A DNA stretch of 64,000 nucleotides from the NCBI GenBank assembly GCA_900708905.1, contig CAADRB010000052.1, positions 858,684-922,683 on the forward strand, in the 5' to 3' direction. Positions within the stretch are counted from its first letter, which is position 1. Every line of letters begins with the position of its first letter. The notes beneath the pieces are model-generated. The model had not been told where the DNA came from, ran no database searches, and was given only the letters and a program-made list of their open reading frames with translations. Positions 12,080-25,223 of this stretch are shown here, piece after piece. Source of the DNA: Hymenolepis diminuta. Lineage: Eukaryota; Platyhelminthes; Cestoda; Cyclophyllidea; Hymenolepididae. A program made the translations under genes and the position numbers.

Positions 12080-14690
12080 GAAGAGATTAAGTACTAAAGG
12101 GACTTGTGCGTGAACGTCAAGATGCGGATAGCGAGGTGTGCATGTGTAGGTTTACAGAGGGGATTTCTATAATTCAGACAAAGTAAGTGAACTCCAGTAA
12201 TTCGCTGTCGAAAATCTCTCAAAAGAATGAGTCGTCACTTAGATGAGTTTAACCAGGGGGTCATAGTAACTTTGGGCTGATGGACTGTTAGGAAGATGCA
12301 CTTTATAAAGGAGATTAAGGCCATTGTGGTCGTGTTCAGAATTAGCCCATATCACTGGAGATAATTTGTAAGGAGGGACGGAGAAAAAATCTTAAATCAA
12401 AAATATTTCGATGAATTCTCAGGTCATTATTCCATTTCCGCTGACGAGGACTCGGATCAACTACTTCTAACTCATTTTTTAAATTTTCTACCATTGGTTG
12501 TCTGCCAGACTACCTTTGAGCTATGTTCGCACCTGCAAAAATATAATCGTCGGAGATTTTTAACAAATAGAAGAATAATTGTTGTCCTATCGGAAATTAA
12601 TCCTTGGTTTTTCTCAACTTCTTTCATTTTTCCTTTATATGTCTACCGAGGCTATTAACCACCTTTCAGACGCACTCGTCCCCCTTCTACCTCTTTCAAC
12701 ATTTGTCTTGCGCCTCATTTTAATCTTTGCCTTGATGGGTAGTAAAGTGGTGGTGAAGATAATGACAACTGCGTCATTCCACACTTCAAGTAGGATAAGT
12801 AATGAAGAGAAAATATAACTTCCATCAACTCCCCTCCTATCCACCTCGCCTCCCCTCATTCGAATCTTAAATAGTGAGAGTGGAAATAAAGCATTGTCTG
12901 GAGTGTAAAAACCAAAAGATTTTATGACAAGTTTTTCGATGTGTTATAACATATGAAAAGACATAAATTTCAAATGGCGTACAGGTACTGAAAGTTGAAC
13001 GATTTCACAATTATCCCCGATTTGAACTCTCGGAACCCGAATTGCCAAATACGAGCTGTCTAAGTGAAGTCAAATTATGAATACTTATCGAATATTTTCC
13101 CTTAAGTTTTTTTTGTTTGAACTAATTAAACCTTAATAAGTTACCGTCATAAAACTAGAACTTGTGCTATTTCTTCTTCTGATTACCAGTCAACAGATCT
13201 ACCGGTACATTTATCTACCCTATCAAATAAATTCATTATGCGCTTTAATGAAGAGGGTCAGTAATTTGAAGTATTACTCAACGGAAACCAAAATTTTGTA
13301 TTCATAGTAGGCATCTAAATGCAAGGAACAAACGAAGAATTCAAATGGCGGATTAAATAAAGGTAGAGAAAACATTGATAATGTTGAATACACCGGTGGC
13401 TCATCGGTCTGTTTACCTCATTTGCCCCAAAGTGACCCGCGAAATAAACAAATCTTGTTTACATTTGTTAAAAATTTTTTTCGCTCTTAGTGTACAAATT
13501 TTAGCGCTTTTCATCATGAACAAATTTTCCAAACTCCAGACACTAACCTCCCATTAATTACCTAAGTTATAACTCAGCAGCTCAGCAGCATTCAGGGTTG
13601 GCAAGTCGGTAGATTGAACAGAGATCGGTAATGTTTCTTTCGACTAGTTGAGGTTAACTCAGAGGTTTTTATAACTTAGTCCGACCTTAGGATGATAATT
13701 TTTGAAGCAGAAAAATGGTTAGATCGGGTCTTAAAGGTTGCGAATACACTTATCAATACAAAGAACGCGACAAGGAGCTGAATGCTCAGTACGCCGATCC
13801 AAAATTTGGGCTGAGATCTTTTTGCATTGACGGCTGGGGGTTCTAATATGACTTTTTCCAGCGTGTTGTTCGACTAATAAAATTAACGACACAGGTATGA
13901 ATTTAATTCTTTAATAGGAACTTAGTAAAATTTATTAGGAAAGCTCTCAATCCTGACCGTAACAAACCTGATAATAAAAAAGGGGGTGGATTCCAGAATG
14001 ATCACTATTTTTTGGTATCTAGATAAAAAAAGTGTCGAAATCTTTGGAGAACTATATATTCACTTTTCTCATTTCTCAGACATAGGATTTTAAATCCACA
14101 CAATGACCCTCGTCTCTGGACTTGATTCTCCGGGATGTCGTATTCTTTTTGAGGCGTTCTTTTTATCTCAGCTGGGGCTTTGTGGTTCCAGTTTTAAACA
14201 GTTCTTAGCTAGCGCTGACCTAGATGGTTAATCCTGGTTTTGTCAAGAGTATATGACCAACCGACCAGTCAACTGGTAAAAAAGCTTTCAGTAATTCATA
14301 CTTGAATCTGCTCAGGAACTCTGTAGCATTAGAATACGACGCTGTGAACGATACTTTTCGCACAACAAAATGAAATCAAAATTCAAATGAAGGATAAATT
14401 AGTTTTAACCCTTACTTCACTCCCTATTTCTCATAATCATCCATTATCAGACCGTTTTGCTTTTTTTCCTTGGCTTAGGTTTCAAATTCCTTTCGTGTTA
14501 CCGTGACTTGTGGCAAATTTTAACATGCCTAACATATGAATTAAAAATGGCGTATTGGATATCTCATGAACTGTGATATTGAAAATCTGCCATATTTGCT
14601 CCGTCATATCAATAAGCCTACTTGTGGATAAATATTATTTTCATGGAGATAATGTTGTTTAGAACCCGCGGATAAACCTCCAGATTACTC
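12080..14690. other. No gene recognised
   Basis: AT-rich sequence upstream of the putative RGS promoter. It has only short open frames and nothing I can assign to a family. Confidence 0.5.
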
Positions 14691-14699
14691 GTGATTACT

Positions 14700-15215
14700 A
14701 AATGGCGCGTTTGAGCCTTAAAGTGAGTGCCTCGAAGAGTGTTCATTTAGAGATTGTGAGTTTCCTTCTAAATCTCCCGGTTTTTGGCAGGGGGCGTAAG
14801 GACGTCTCCACAGCGTTACAGTGTGTCTCAACCACCAAAACTGTTACATCACCATCCATCCCGTCGCTGTTGTATATGTAACTATATAACGCGCTATTTC
14901 CTAAACGTCCTTCACTCTATCTCCCTCTTGTGCCCATAAGCGCGCCATAGAGGCATTAAGTGATCGATGGATCATTTGAAGCAAGGTGAGGCGGACATAC
15001 GCCCAGTGCCTGTCTGTCCACACAACCCCACGCTAGGCTGTGATACGCCACTTGAGATCGTGTCGGCCAATAAGTGAGTGTGCGTCCGTGTGAACAAGTG
15101 CAGCCGTGATGCTTTGTGTGTTGCACGCGCATATCTATGGCTTAATAACTGAATGTGTCGCGGTGCGGCGCGCGCGTTAGGACTCAGCAGTGTGTTCTGT
15201 TCTGTCTTTGGCATT
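14700..15215 (+). promoter_or_regulatory. CpG-dense promoter-like region
   Basis: CpG dinucleotides are strikingly dense here compared with the rest of the window, for example GCGCGCC near 14940, and CGCGGTGCGGCGCGCGCG near 15156-15173. The region lies directly upstream of a sequence ending in a perfect splice donor at 15494. The next recognised gene downstream on the same strand is the RGS gene, so this is probably its promoter and transcription start region. No TATA box or precise start site can be fixed. It could also serve a divergent transcript. Confidence 0.4.
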
Positions 15216-15494
15216 TCTGCGCGACCTTCTTTCCTACTTCTTTCTGTTGTTTGCGTGTGTGTTAGCCTGCTTTATATCTCCCATTAATCTATTTGTTCTC
15301 ACTCTACCGAGTCTCGACTACATCATCTATCTAAACTGTCAGACAGATAAGAGTTCAATGTTTCGATGGATTTAACGCCCACTTAAAAAAAGTGGATTTA
15401 TTTAGCAGTTAATCGCTTTATCCCTCTGCTTACTTTACTGAGAAATCTCCCCTTCTAATGTCGCTAAACTGAAAAGGATTACCATCAACCTTAG
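15216..15494 (+). other. Probable non-coding first exon of the RGS gene
   Basis: The sequence CCTTAG followed by GTGAGT at 15495 is a consensus donor. The sequence upstream has only a tiny ATG frame (ATGTTTCGATGGATTTAA at 15358) and otherwise no long coding frame, as in a 5' UTR exon. It would splice over a 9.4-kb intron to the acceptor at 24870. The 5' limit is arbitrary. Transcript data could instead assign it to another RNA. Confidence 0.35.
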
Positions 15495-17954
15495 GTGAGT
15501 TAAGGCTCGTTATATCTCATAATTTTACCCGTTAAATTTGTACTTCGATAAGCCTAATTCTTTCCCTTAATCCCTATTTCACACTCCCTCAATTCACATG
15601 TACTTTCTAAACAATATTGCGCACTTTAGGCAGAATGTTTCTATTCCAGCTTAGGTGTTCTTTTGTCATCTGGCACACATTATATCTTTGCAATGTTCCG
15701 TCTATTTCAAATGAATAGTATTACGAAACTAAACATTACTCGCTCATCAAGTTAAAACAGTTTGAGAAGTATAGGAAATCAATGTACTGGAATTCAATCA
15801 TCCAGTCACAGCTATTTGGCCTCAATTTCACATTTAGACACTTCTTCTAAGCAAGCCAGTTTGAACTCAAATGGAAAGTTATTACTACCATTCCCTATAA
15901 CGATTATTAACTGGAGCGGAGACAGAGTACGATTTTTTTCAAGAAGATTGTCTTATTTTGACCAATAGAGGCTTTGAAACAGCTCGAAGAGGATAGAAAT
16001 GACAACGAAACTGCTTAGCTCTGGTAAATAGTGAAATGACAAAGTCACTTTATTGTTAGAGTTCGAAGATGATGTTTTCTATCTTCCTGACGATTGTTCA
16101 AGAGGGTTTGGCGAATCCTCGAAATGTTGCATTTTTTGTCAACATCGTGGTCTCGTTTAAGACTATTCATTTTTGACTTAGACGATCCTCAAGCTTCTCT
16201 AGTGAAAGGAGAGTAGGAGCGTATGTCTTCTTTTATTTCCCATTAAAGAAATAAAAAATTTTCTCAAAGTATTTGCTGCCGTTGTGTTGTAGAAAAGTAC
16301 GTGGAATAGATGAGGCGCAGTGATTGACCACAGTGCTCAAGGCCAGGCTAAAAGGGCCAAAATTTTATTGGTTTGCTAATTGGTTTAGGTTAATAATAGA
16401 GACTTGATCACGCCCCCGCTCTACTCGTGTGCGTTTTGGGATGGGAGACAAGAGAGTTGAGTCAAAATAGTTATCTCAAACGCCCACTGGTGGAAGTGTT
16501 GTCGTCTACTTTTTCATCTTGTCTATCCACCCACTGGGACGACTGGATTTCTAGAAAAAAGACAATCTTATTTTCTTTTCAAAACTTTTTGGTTGATAAA
16601 TTCCTGATGATTTACAATAAAAACTGGGTCGATGAAAGGGTAGCGTTTCATAGTGCTCATCTTGGAGAGGTACAATAGCTTGAAGTATCGAATTCTATCG
16701 CTCAGTAAAGTTGATCATTTAATCGTTTAATATAAACGGGTGGATTTCAATTTCGTGACCTTTGGTTTAGCTTGATTGGTACAGCTGTGATTAACTTAAA
16801 TTGGAGCCAAATTATGCTAGAACTGGCAGGTCCTTTCAGTTAACAGTTCGAGAGATTTATTCTTAATCTTGGATTGCCTTTCCTTATGTTTCCGACTGTT
16901 GACATGCCATCTTTCTTCTTCAGTTTGCGTCTTCATATCAATATTTGCATGTAAACATTTAGTCGAAGGCTCACGTAGTTGGTCTCCTTACGCGCTAATA
17001 ACAAATAAGTACGCTTTACTCTTAAATTTTTCCTTAATGTGGCGACCGCAACTAATTTTGAGTAGCCATACCCGAACATTCCAATAAGCCATGTGTTGAT
17101 TAAGTTGGATGCCACTCTGGTTGATTTCTACCCTCTAAAAGAAAAAAAGGCATTTCATGATTAATCATCAGAAGTCACCAAAGGATCACTTAAGCCTAGT
17201 ATAGTTGGCTTTCAACCTTCAGTTTTTATCATTAACCATTTTCCAAGTGCGGAGGATTCCTGAAATTTTATCTTCTTGTTCTAATCGGAAACATAAATCA
17301 GTCCCAAATGCATTTCACTTATCAGGGGATACTGGTCTGTACTCGGTAATAGGATTGATTTCTCCGGCCTTGCCTCCTCTAAAAAGTGATGTTAAGGCTT
17401 AACTCTCGTGTTTATAAGCGTAATTCAAACATTTTTATTCATCTATTCAAGTTGATCGCCTCACATCCATTACTTGTTTGCATATTTATGTCCTCGTTCC
17501 ACACCATTTATCAGATCCTACTTCATTCAATTTGAACACTGCACTCTAATCCAAAGTATACTTTCTCTCTCTAAATATGAGCATAGACGGTCATTTTCCT
17601 CCAATAATTGTATTAAATTTCACTGTATTCTAGTAACCGATCAACAGCAATGGTAAAAACGTTTCATTGGTCTTGAACTTTATAGTTTGATGGTTGTCCA
17701 CTTTTTGAAAATCCAGAATTTTTTCCTAGTTTGGAAATATGCGTCTGAACTTCTCCCCATAGTTTTGAACACCAAAGACGCACTTTGTTTATTAACACTC
17801 CCCCCTCCCTCTCTTCCTCCTCCATTTCCGTTGAAATCATGCATCCGGACAATTACCTATTTATAAGGTGGCTTTTATAATCATTATATATGATTTTCAA
17901 ATATTAACATTTCTCTCAGTTAGAAAATTATTGAACTTGGTTTCATGACTTAAC

Positions 17955-18325
17955 ATTCTTGAGAAAAGTAGAGGCAACAAGTTTGTATCTTCTTACCATT
18001 TTTGGATAATGGTTAATAAAAATTCCAGCAAATGATAAAGTGGAGGGGATCAAGGTATCGTTGAGTCTTACTTCACTTGATTTTTCTTATCCGAGTTGTA
18101 TAATGTTTGCAAATGGCTAATTCATGTTCCTAAAGTTGCATTTCATGATTCTTCCTCTGAACTGCAGCAAACGCTTGAAAACCATGCTCAGCTCCTATTG
18201 ACCTGTATTATTTAATCAAGGAGGGTTGGTCTTGCCACTTGACTTCATTTCTTCTTACAATGGCTGAGAAGGAAAAGTTATCTGACATGTTATTCAGTAG
18301 GAGACAGTTTTAGTAGGGCAGAAAT
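17955..18325 (+). repeat. Family B interspersed repeat, copy 1
   Basis: Aligns along most of its length with the copy at 44.66-44.97 kb. Shared blocks include TGATAAAGTGG, GAGTCTTACTTCACTTGATTT, CTCCTATTGACC and TCTTGCCACTTGA. The unit is about 350-370 bases, has no convincing open frame, and is a candidate non-autonomous transposon. Confidence 0.6.
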
Positions 18326-18674
18326 AAGATGTATTTTTTGCTATAATTAAATCAGGCATAATTGTTGCCATCCCATTGAAGTACTAAAGCGTGTGCTAGA
18401 CGAATATCTATTGTTAATTGTTTCCAGGACATTGTTCTGTTCGCTTAAAAGGTCAAAATGCTGCGTAACATCCCCATCGGTCAGTATCGCACATAATCGT
18501 CGTGATTATCAACTTACTTTTAAAATAGATGGGAAATAAGAAGTACCTACGGAAGTTATTATAAGACGTACTTTTTTATTGGCTTAGCTCTGTCGTGATT
18601 TTCATTCCGTGCAACAGGGTAAACAAAACTTAATTTCATGCTAAAAATTTAAATAATTTTCCGTCTAATCTCTG

Positions 18675-19022
18675 CTATTTTGAGACTGTGAGCTGCCGAA
18701 TATTATATGGGATCATTTTGCCTTCCAAACCACTGTGAGAAGAAAAGTGAATAAAAGTTTTAAGCCCCCTTTATCATCATAAGAAGACGACAGTCAATAA
18801 GCAGTCAACATCGCAGACAAGGATTTGCTGCAATCCAGGGGACGGATTATGAAATTTAACTTCTCGAAACGTGAATTGCTTATAATTATTGTTTAACCCG
18901 AGTTCAAAAGTCAAATGAAGTAAGATTCCTTGATACCTTGATGGTGCTCTCGGCGTCCTTTTGATCCCCTCCCCTTTATAGTTTGTTGGGCTTTCTGTCA
19001 GTCGATTTAATTTGCTTCCCAC
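18675..19022 (-). repeat. Family B interspersed repeat, copy 2
   Basis: Read on the minus strand it matches the copy at 19.1 kb at its 5' end (GACAGAAAGCCCAACAAA, then GGGGATCAAAAGG and AATCTTACTTCATTTGA). It matches the minus-strand copy at 47.5 kb throughout, including CTGGATTGCAGCAAAT and the 3' block CAGCTCACAGTCT. It is inverted relative to the neighbours on both sides. Confidence 0.6.
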
Positions 19023-19084
19023 ATCTAAAAATGGTATATATTTGTTTTATTACCCACAGTAATGCAAACAATTTTTTATTTTTA

Positions 19085-19415
19085 TTAGTTGCTAAGACCT
19101 GAAATCGGTTAACAGAAAGTTCAACAAAATGTCAAGGAAGGGGGATCAGAAAGATACTGCGAACAACGTCGAGATATTAGGGAGTCTTACTTCATTTAAT
19201 TCTTGAATTCGGATTTGAGTGCGTAGCTCACGTTCCGTAAATCAAATAGCGTATTTTCTTTCCTTGGATTGTAACAAATGCATTTCCGCGATATTGACTG
19301 TTTTTTTCCAATGGAGAAGAGTCGGTCTCGCCACATCAATTCATTTCCTCTTCCAGTAGTTGAGAGGGCAGAATAAACTTACATAATATTTAACAGCTCA
19401 CAGGTTTAGTATGGC
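19085..19415 (+). repeat. Family B interspersed repeat, copy 3
   Basis: Begins with a GAAATCGGTTAACAGAAAG block and has the shared GAGTCTTACTTCATTTAAT, TTGGATTGTAACAAATGC and TCTCGCCACATCAATTCA blocks. It ends near AACAGCTCACAG, the same 3' motif as copies 2 and 7, which marks a family terminus. Confidence 0.6.
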
Positions 19416-21234
19416 TTATTTTGTAATTTTAATAAAATTTCTTAGTAACAAATAAGCTTGAAAGCAAACTCTCTGTTGTTTCCTCAGATGAAGTTGTGGA
19501 TTCAACTTATTCGATTAAAGTAAAATGTTTTATGGCAAGGGAAAGCCGTCCCCGGTTTCACATGCTTAATTAGTAATCAGATATCATTATTGCTATGATT
19601 TCTAATGGAATATTTTTGGTGCACTCGAAGGCAACTCGCCAGCTTCATCTCTCGTACACTGGGTTATCATATACTGAACTCCCACGCTCACACCTGGATG
19701 TGTAAGCCTATCTGTGGGGAAGGCGTCGCTGCAATTATTGGCTCACTGGGCAGCCAATCATTTATCACCAATTCGAGCCTCTATAAGTAAGGTTATTTTG
19801 TTAAGAAGAAAACCATGGTTTGAGCTATGAGCCCTCTCTTTTCCTCTTCCTTGAGTCTGTGTGACTGTTGCTTTAATAAAGAGCAAATGAGAAGTTTTAA
19901 AAAGTGTACATCTGTAGCCATCTAATTCCCTACCATTGCATTTTCCTATCTTTAGTTAATACAAGCAGAGTCATTTTACTTGCTGATACACCAGATAAAA
20001 TAGGCGTTTCAGAATGATACTCCAGACTTAAATTTAATTATTATGAGAAGTTTTTTCTCCCTCAAATAATAGTATTACAGTCTGCCCGATTTACAATTCA
20101 ATCCGGTTTTCAGTCTTTATCAGAAGTCACGAAACGACAATTCTTTCAGTCTTTGTAATCCCAAAATTGCAATACACGCTAGTTAAAATATTAGGCAAGT
20201 AGGAAATACTTAAGTTATAACGCCACACGGTTAAGAATCTATATATTGCACCTTTAATTGCTGTGAGCTTGTATCCCCATTAGTAGGACATGTATGCAGT
20301 TTGATTGTAAAAATATTTGAAAAAAGAATAAATAAGCTCTTAAAACCACTTGCAAATTTTATCTCGAATCGAATAACCACCGAAATGAATTTCTTTCTTA
20401 ATACTGATCTTAAGAAGGCCCCCAAATGTGCTGTATTTGGAGTGGTTTAAAGATGTTTTTAGTTTGAAGGTGGTTAGCACTGTAGTAAACCCTGATAGTA
20501 CATCAAATTCCAGTTGAAATTATTGGTAGTTTGCTTCTGGTCATTTAAATGGAAGAATTAAAAGGAATTCCTGACAAAAGAATTCGCTTTTAAAGGGTTT
20601 GAAAGGGAAAAGAGTTAACAAAGAGGGCTAAGAGGATGGTGGGATCTTTGTGTTTTCAATTATGTGTCCATTTTTTTGAAAGACTGGCAAATTTAACTTG
20701 AAGAACCCGTTTTCTTCGACTGAATGTTCAATAGAAATAATACTATTGCGTTGGCTTAATAAATTCTAGAAAAATTGTAAACTTTTGTAAATACTTCCTG
20801 TAAGAAGACATTCTGAATCAAAGCCACTATTGTTATATCATGGAAAATTCCTCATTGAGAATAGATAGAAGCCCTCCTAGATCTGATCTGAATGAGAGTC
20901 CAGTATTTTAAAAGTACTATTTAGAGATCAAAAGTAAAAGAGCAGTTAAATTTTGAATGCAATATTCACAAAATTCTTTAATTTCCATCTCCTCTGTCAG
21001 TGGTTAAATGCGAAATATAATTGCTTGCATAATTAAATTTGTAGGTTACTGCTAACGACCACTTCCATTTTTAAAGTCGACAGCAGCATGCCTTCATTGG
21101 TTTCAGATTTCATGCGAAAGATTAAATATTTTCCCAGGAAATCTCAGTAAACATTAAGAGAGCAACGCCTTTTTTTCCTGTTCCTGAGTATTTGATTAGG
21201 ATAAACCATAACAAAATCGTTATATTGAAGCAAC

Positions 21235-21480
21235 TGACATCGGATAATGCTAAATTTAATAACTGATAGAAGGAAGGAGATCAAAAAGGGGTTGGGAGTA
21301 AAGTCAAGGTACCAGAGGGTCTTGCTTTTTTTGGATTGGATATTTACTTGATGGGTAATTCGAATTTCAGAAATCAGATTTCATGATTGGCTACTTTTCT
21401 GCCAATCAAATTCTTGTCCATGATATCAATTGTTTATTTGAAATTGTTATGTCATGATGGTCTAATTCGCTAACTTAATT
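21235..21480 (+). repeat. Family B interspersed repeat, copy 4 (degenerate)
   Basis: Shares the 5' part of the family (AGGAAGGAGATCAAAAAGG, CAAGGTACCAGAGGGTCTTGC and the following TT-rich block). The 3' half diverges strongly. Confidence 0.4.
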
Positions 21481-23569
21481 ATTTTTTTTTCTTCTAAAGG
21501 TTGAAGGTCTGATCGTACACGATAGTAAGTAGTTTGCATACTCTTAACCTGGCTTAATACTTTAACTTAACAGAGCTCAACAAATAGTATCCACTAATCA
21601 AAATAATAGATTTTATTTAATTAGCAATACTTTTATTCTTAACTTGCTTACTAATTTTTACTCAAATAAACACACATTTAACTGTCTGTCTATCCCGCTC
21701 GTTTTCCCTTGTACATTTTAAGTAAATCTTCATGTGAATCTTCCCATTTGCACAAACGACCGTGTCTGGTTGTTTAATTAAACTCTCAGGCAATAAAATC
21801 GTCTAACTGCCTCCCAGTCGACTTTTTTCGTCACTTGGAGTTCTTGTCGCCAAGTTCTCTACGCACTCTCTAAACATTCTCCATTGTTTCCATCGATCTA
21901 AAGTTATTTTGACGTACAGTCTAGTTAAGGTCCTTCCTTCTGAATCAGTTAAACGAGGCGGGATATGTTCTATCATTTTTGGTGCAATGTATAGTTAATT
22001 TTGATATAATAATTAAGTAGATTTATAAATAGCAAATATAATTAGACCTGAAATGTGTAACTACACAGAAGTCAATATCTAGTGGTAAGTATTATAGCTC
22101 AACAATTTGAACCAAAAGCAATCTCCAGGGAAATTGTTTCTTCTCTCCAGTAATTTTACACCGTCTTTAGGCTTTTGCAGTTATTGCGATTTGTGCAAAT
22201 GTATGACTATTAAGGTCGTAGTTTCCAAAAGATCCTGTTAGTAGAACTACGTTAGGAATTAGACTTGGAGGTATCCTCTTACAAAATTAATGACGTTTAA
22301 ATCAGAGGATCAAGATTTTATAGGAGAGCAATGGTATGATGGACCACCCTAAGGAGTAAGAGAAGGCAAGAGAGAGGGAGACGAGACGGGAACTGAGATA
22401 GGCGTCCACGCAGAGTGAAGGGATATGGAATAGTTTAAAACAATACAATCTGATTTAGGGTAGATCACTCTGAGTTTTTTGTTTGTCATACAAGAAATCA
22501 ATGAGACGTCTTCATGTGACAGTTATGGATGAATCAACATTTTGGAGCCTTCGATAAAGTAATTATCCCATCATTACAACTTTTCGTGTATTATCTCTGT
22601 ATCTTGGAGATTTAAGCCTTGTTCACCATGAGGTTGCTTTAAATTGATTGATCTATTTGAAGGTATTTTAAGGATCAGATGAACCAAGTCAACCAAGACT
22701 GAACCAACAAAAATATATATTTTAAAATTCATATTTTTATAATTGATTCCGATTTTCTCCATGAAGAAGCATTTATTGGAGTCGAAGTTATCTATTAACC
22801 CATCCTGCATTATTCAAAGTGCCTTCCGTTTTCTCTAAGATCTCTAACATATGTGGAATCAATTTTCTAAGGCTTAATTAAATCGAACCTAATTTGGGAA
22901 GGTTTCCCCTCTCTTTGAAATTTGTATTCAAAATTTGCTAGTATTCTCATGTATGTAGTATGGTTAATGCAAATTTTTATTTGAATACACAAGTTAAATA
23001 TTTTTAAATAAAGAAACTGGGCCTCCGTTCACAGTCACATTACAAATTTTGACTGAACGGATGTGCAAAGTGATGGTTAACTATCCAAATTTTACTGACA
23101 TCTCATCGATTTAAGTGACCACTTAAACCGTTTTAATTCAATTTTGCACAAACCATTCCAAAACTGGATTTTTCTGTTTTGAAATGCGTTTGACCTTACT
23201 AGTCCTAACAAATGTCATCCTGATTAGAGGTCTGATCATCCCAATAAATCATGGCATTTCCGTCCTTTCATTGTAGCTAGAAATTCACGAAGTTAAATGG
23301 ATTCTCGAAGCTCTTTGTTTAATTGAATCGAAGCCATTTATGCAATTTAGAGAGTACGGTTCGGATAGAAAGTTCAAGAGAACTTAATATCTGTTTCTCA
23401 TTTGAGATTCTTACTATTCTTTCGCTTAGTCTATTAACAATCTTTATCAATGGTGAACTAAGATTCGACCTCTTCACACTGGTTCACCCTTTCCTCCCTT
23501 AATCATAAAAGCGAATTAAAGATGATATGCATTATAAAATTCGGACAGGTGAATCCATGACTTTCAGTA

Positions 23570-23825
23570 TGCAATTTTGGTAAGGGGTTGGAGATCAGTC
23601 CATGGGATTCGGGATTCTCAATCCCCGCTTCTAATAGCGCAAACCCTCGGGGGTTCGAACGAAAACGGTAAAGTGCCAAGCTTCCAACTACATATGAATG
23701 TTTGTAGAAAGGAGATTCATGCTTTTGCACTATCGACGAGATCACTGTCCCTTAGACGCAATGGCAAACAAGGAAGCAGCCTATGTTCTTCAGAGCTATG
23801 CAGTGACCTTTTAACACTTAAACGT
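23570..23825 (+). repeat. tRNA-like interspersed repeat (family S), copy 1
   Basis: Contains GGGGGTTCGAACGAAAAC (23650-23667), which matches the Pol III B-box pattern GGTTCGAA. The block GAAAGGAGATTCATGCTTTTGCACTATCG with its flanks is repeated with substitutions near 46.99-47.06 kb. Overlapping open frames on both strands are short and unconserved. A tRNA-derived SINE is the most likely identity. Confidence 0.45.
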
Positions 23826-24870
23826 CAACTCCTTTAAATATAAGTTTGTGTATTGATGTTAAGGGTGAACCGTCGAATTTCTGATTCCTAGTTTTATTGA
23901 TTGGTTTACTTTTAAAAAAGATCGCAGTTTTCAACAGAGCTTCTCACTAGAGCAGTAATAGAATTCGATGTAGAGCCCATGCTTTCGGTTTTGTTCAAAT
24001 GCTTATAAACCAGAGGTTCATTTCAGAGTTCGTTCATTCCATTTCTAGTGTTTCGATTGTGTTTCATTGCCAGCTCTCAATTAACACTATTTAACTGAAT
24101 TGCAGTTATATTGATTGAATGTGGGTTTTTTGTTTTACAACATAGTTTTAGGTGAGGTATTAAACTCTGTCGTCTATCTTTTTGTGCCAGAATATTTCCA
24201 AATGCCAACTTGAGTGTTAAAATTTTGCCATTATTAGAACATTTTATAAAACGTCAGAGACCATGAGATCAAAAACCGTCGATGCATATTCATTAATTGG
24301 GATGTCCAACCACGTTTGTCAACATCTGTCGCGGGGTGTTGAACTACAAATAGTGAGCAGAAAGTATAAAGTTTAGTAAAAATATCACTCATGTAGGAAG
24401 CAGTAGAGTGATAAAGGTAGAGCAGAGGGAGGGGAGGATCTACAAAAGGCGTGGATAGAAGCTTCAGGCAGAGTCGCTGGCTGAATTTTCCAGGTGTAGG
24501 CGTTGGAGCGAAAAGAACTGGTTTGATGTGTGGCTGAAGTTGGAATGTAGAAACCGGGCCAGGAGTAAGATCACATCTTAGTATACAGTAGACAAAGACC
24601 GCAAGAGGATAGTGTTAAACCGATGGTCATTAAGAAAGTTGAAAATAGGATACCTTGAGGCTGATAATCTATTGGAGGTTGGAAGACGTGCTGACGGTAG
24701 GATCTTGCTGATATCGATTCCGCTAATTCAAAAGCTGCAAATTCTGAAAATCTAACTCGAAATTATTTTTTATTATAAGCTCGCAATTGAAAACGAGTAA
24801 TATAAGAAGAGAATTAACATTGTTGCTTTACGTGAAAAGTTACAATCGCATTTCTTTCCGTGTATCGTAG

Positions 24871-25223
24871 ATGGCAAGCGGTCCCTTAGTGTTCATTCAT
24901 CCCGTGCTAGAGGAGGGAGGTGGTGGCAGTGGCGATTCAGTTGCACAACATTCCTCCTCCGCAGGACCTTCTCCTTCTCCCAAGTCAAGTGAAGGCGGCG
25001 TGGTGTTGAGACGCGTGGGAGATGACTTCTTCTATTGGAATGCTGCCTCTACGACGACCCCTACCCATCATCACAGCCACCAATCACCGCCACGGACTCA
25101 ACACCAGACACAACAGCAGCAACAGGGCACTGCCTCCTCCACTTGGGAGCTATCTGTCAACCACCTTCTCACTGCTGACCACTGGATCAACTCCCCTAGG
25201 GGTCATTCGGATCCTAACTTGCA
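24871..25223 (+). CDS. RGS gene coding exon 1 (start codon)
   Basis: Encodes residues 1-117 plus two bases: poly-Gly, His-rich and Gln-rich low complexity, with a more structured-looking GDDFFYWN and [13 protein letters not shown]. The acceptor is TCGTAG ending at 24870 and the donor is TTGCA then GTAACG. Codon 118 (CAA, Gln) is completed by the next exon. No domain is recognised. Confidence 0.75.

Larger units (their letters stand above)
15495..24870 (+). other. Probable intron 1 of the RGS gene
   Basis: No protein-coding exon is recognised. It contains four family B repeat copies (17.95-21.48 kb) and a tRNA-like repeat (23.57-23.83 kb). It ends in a pyrimidine-rich tract and TCGTAG directly before the ATG at 24871. 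Its extent depends on the first-exon call being right. Confidence 0.35.
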
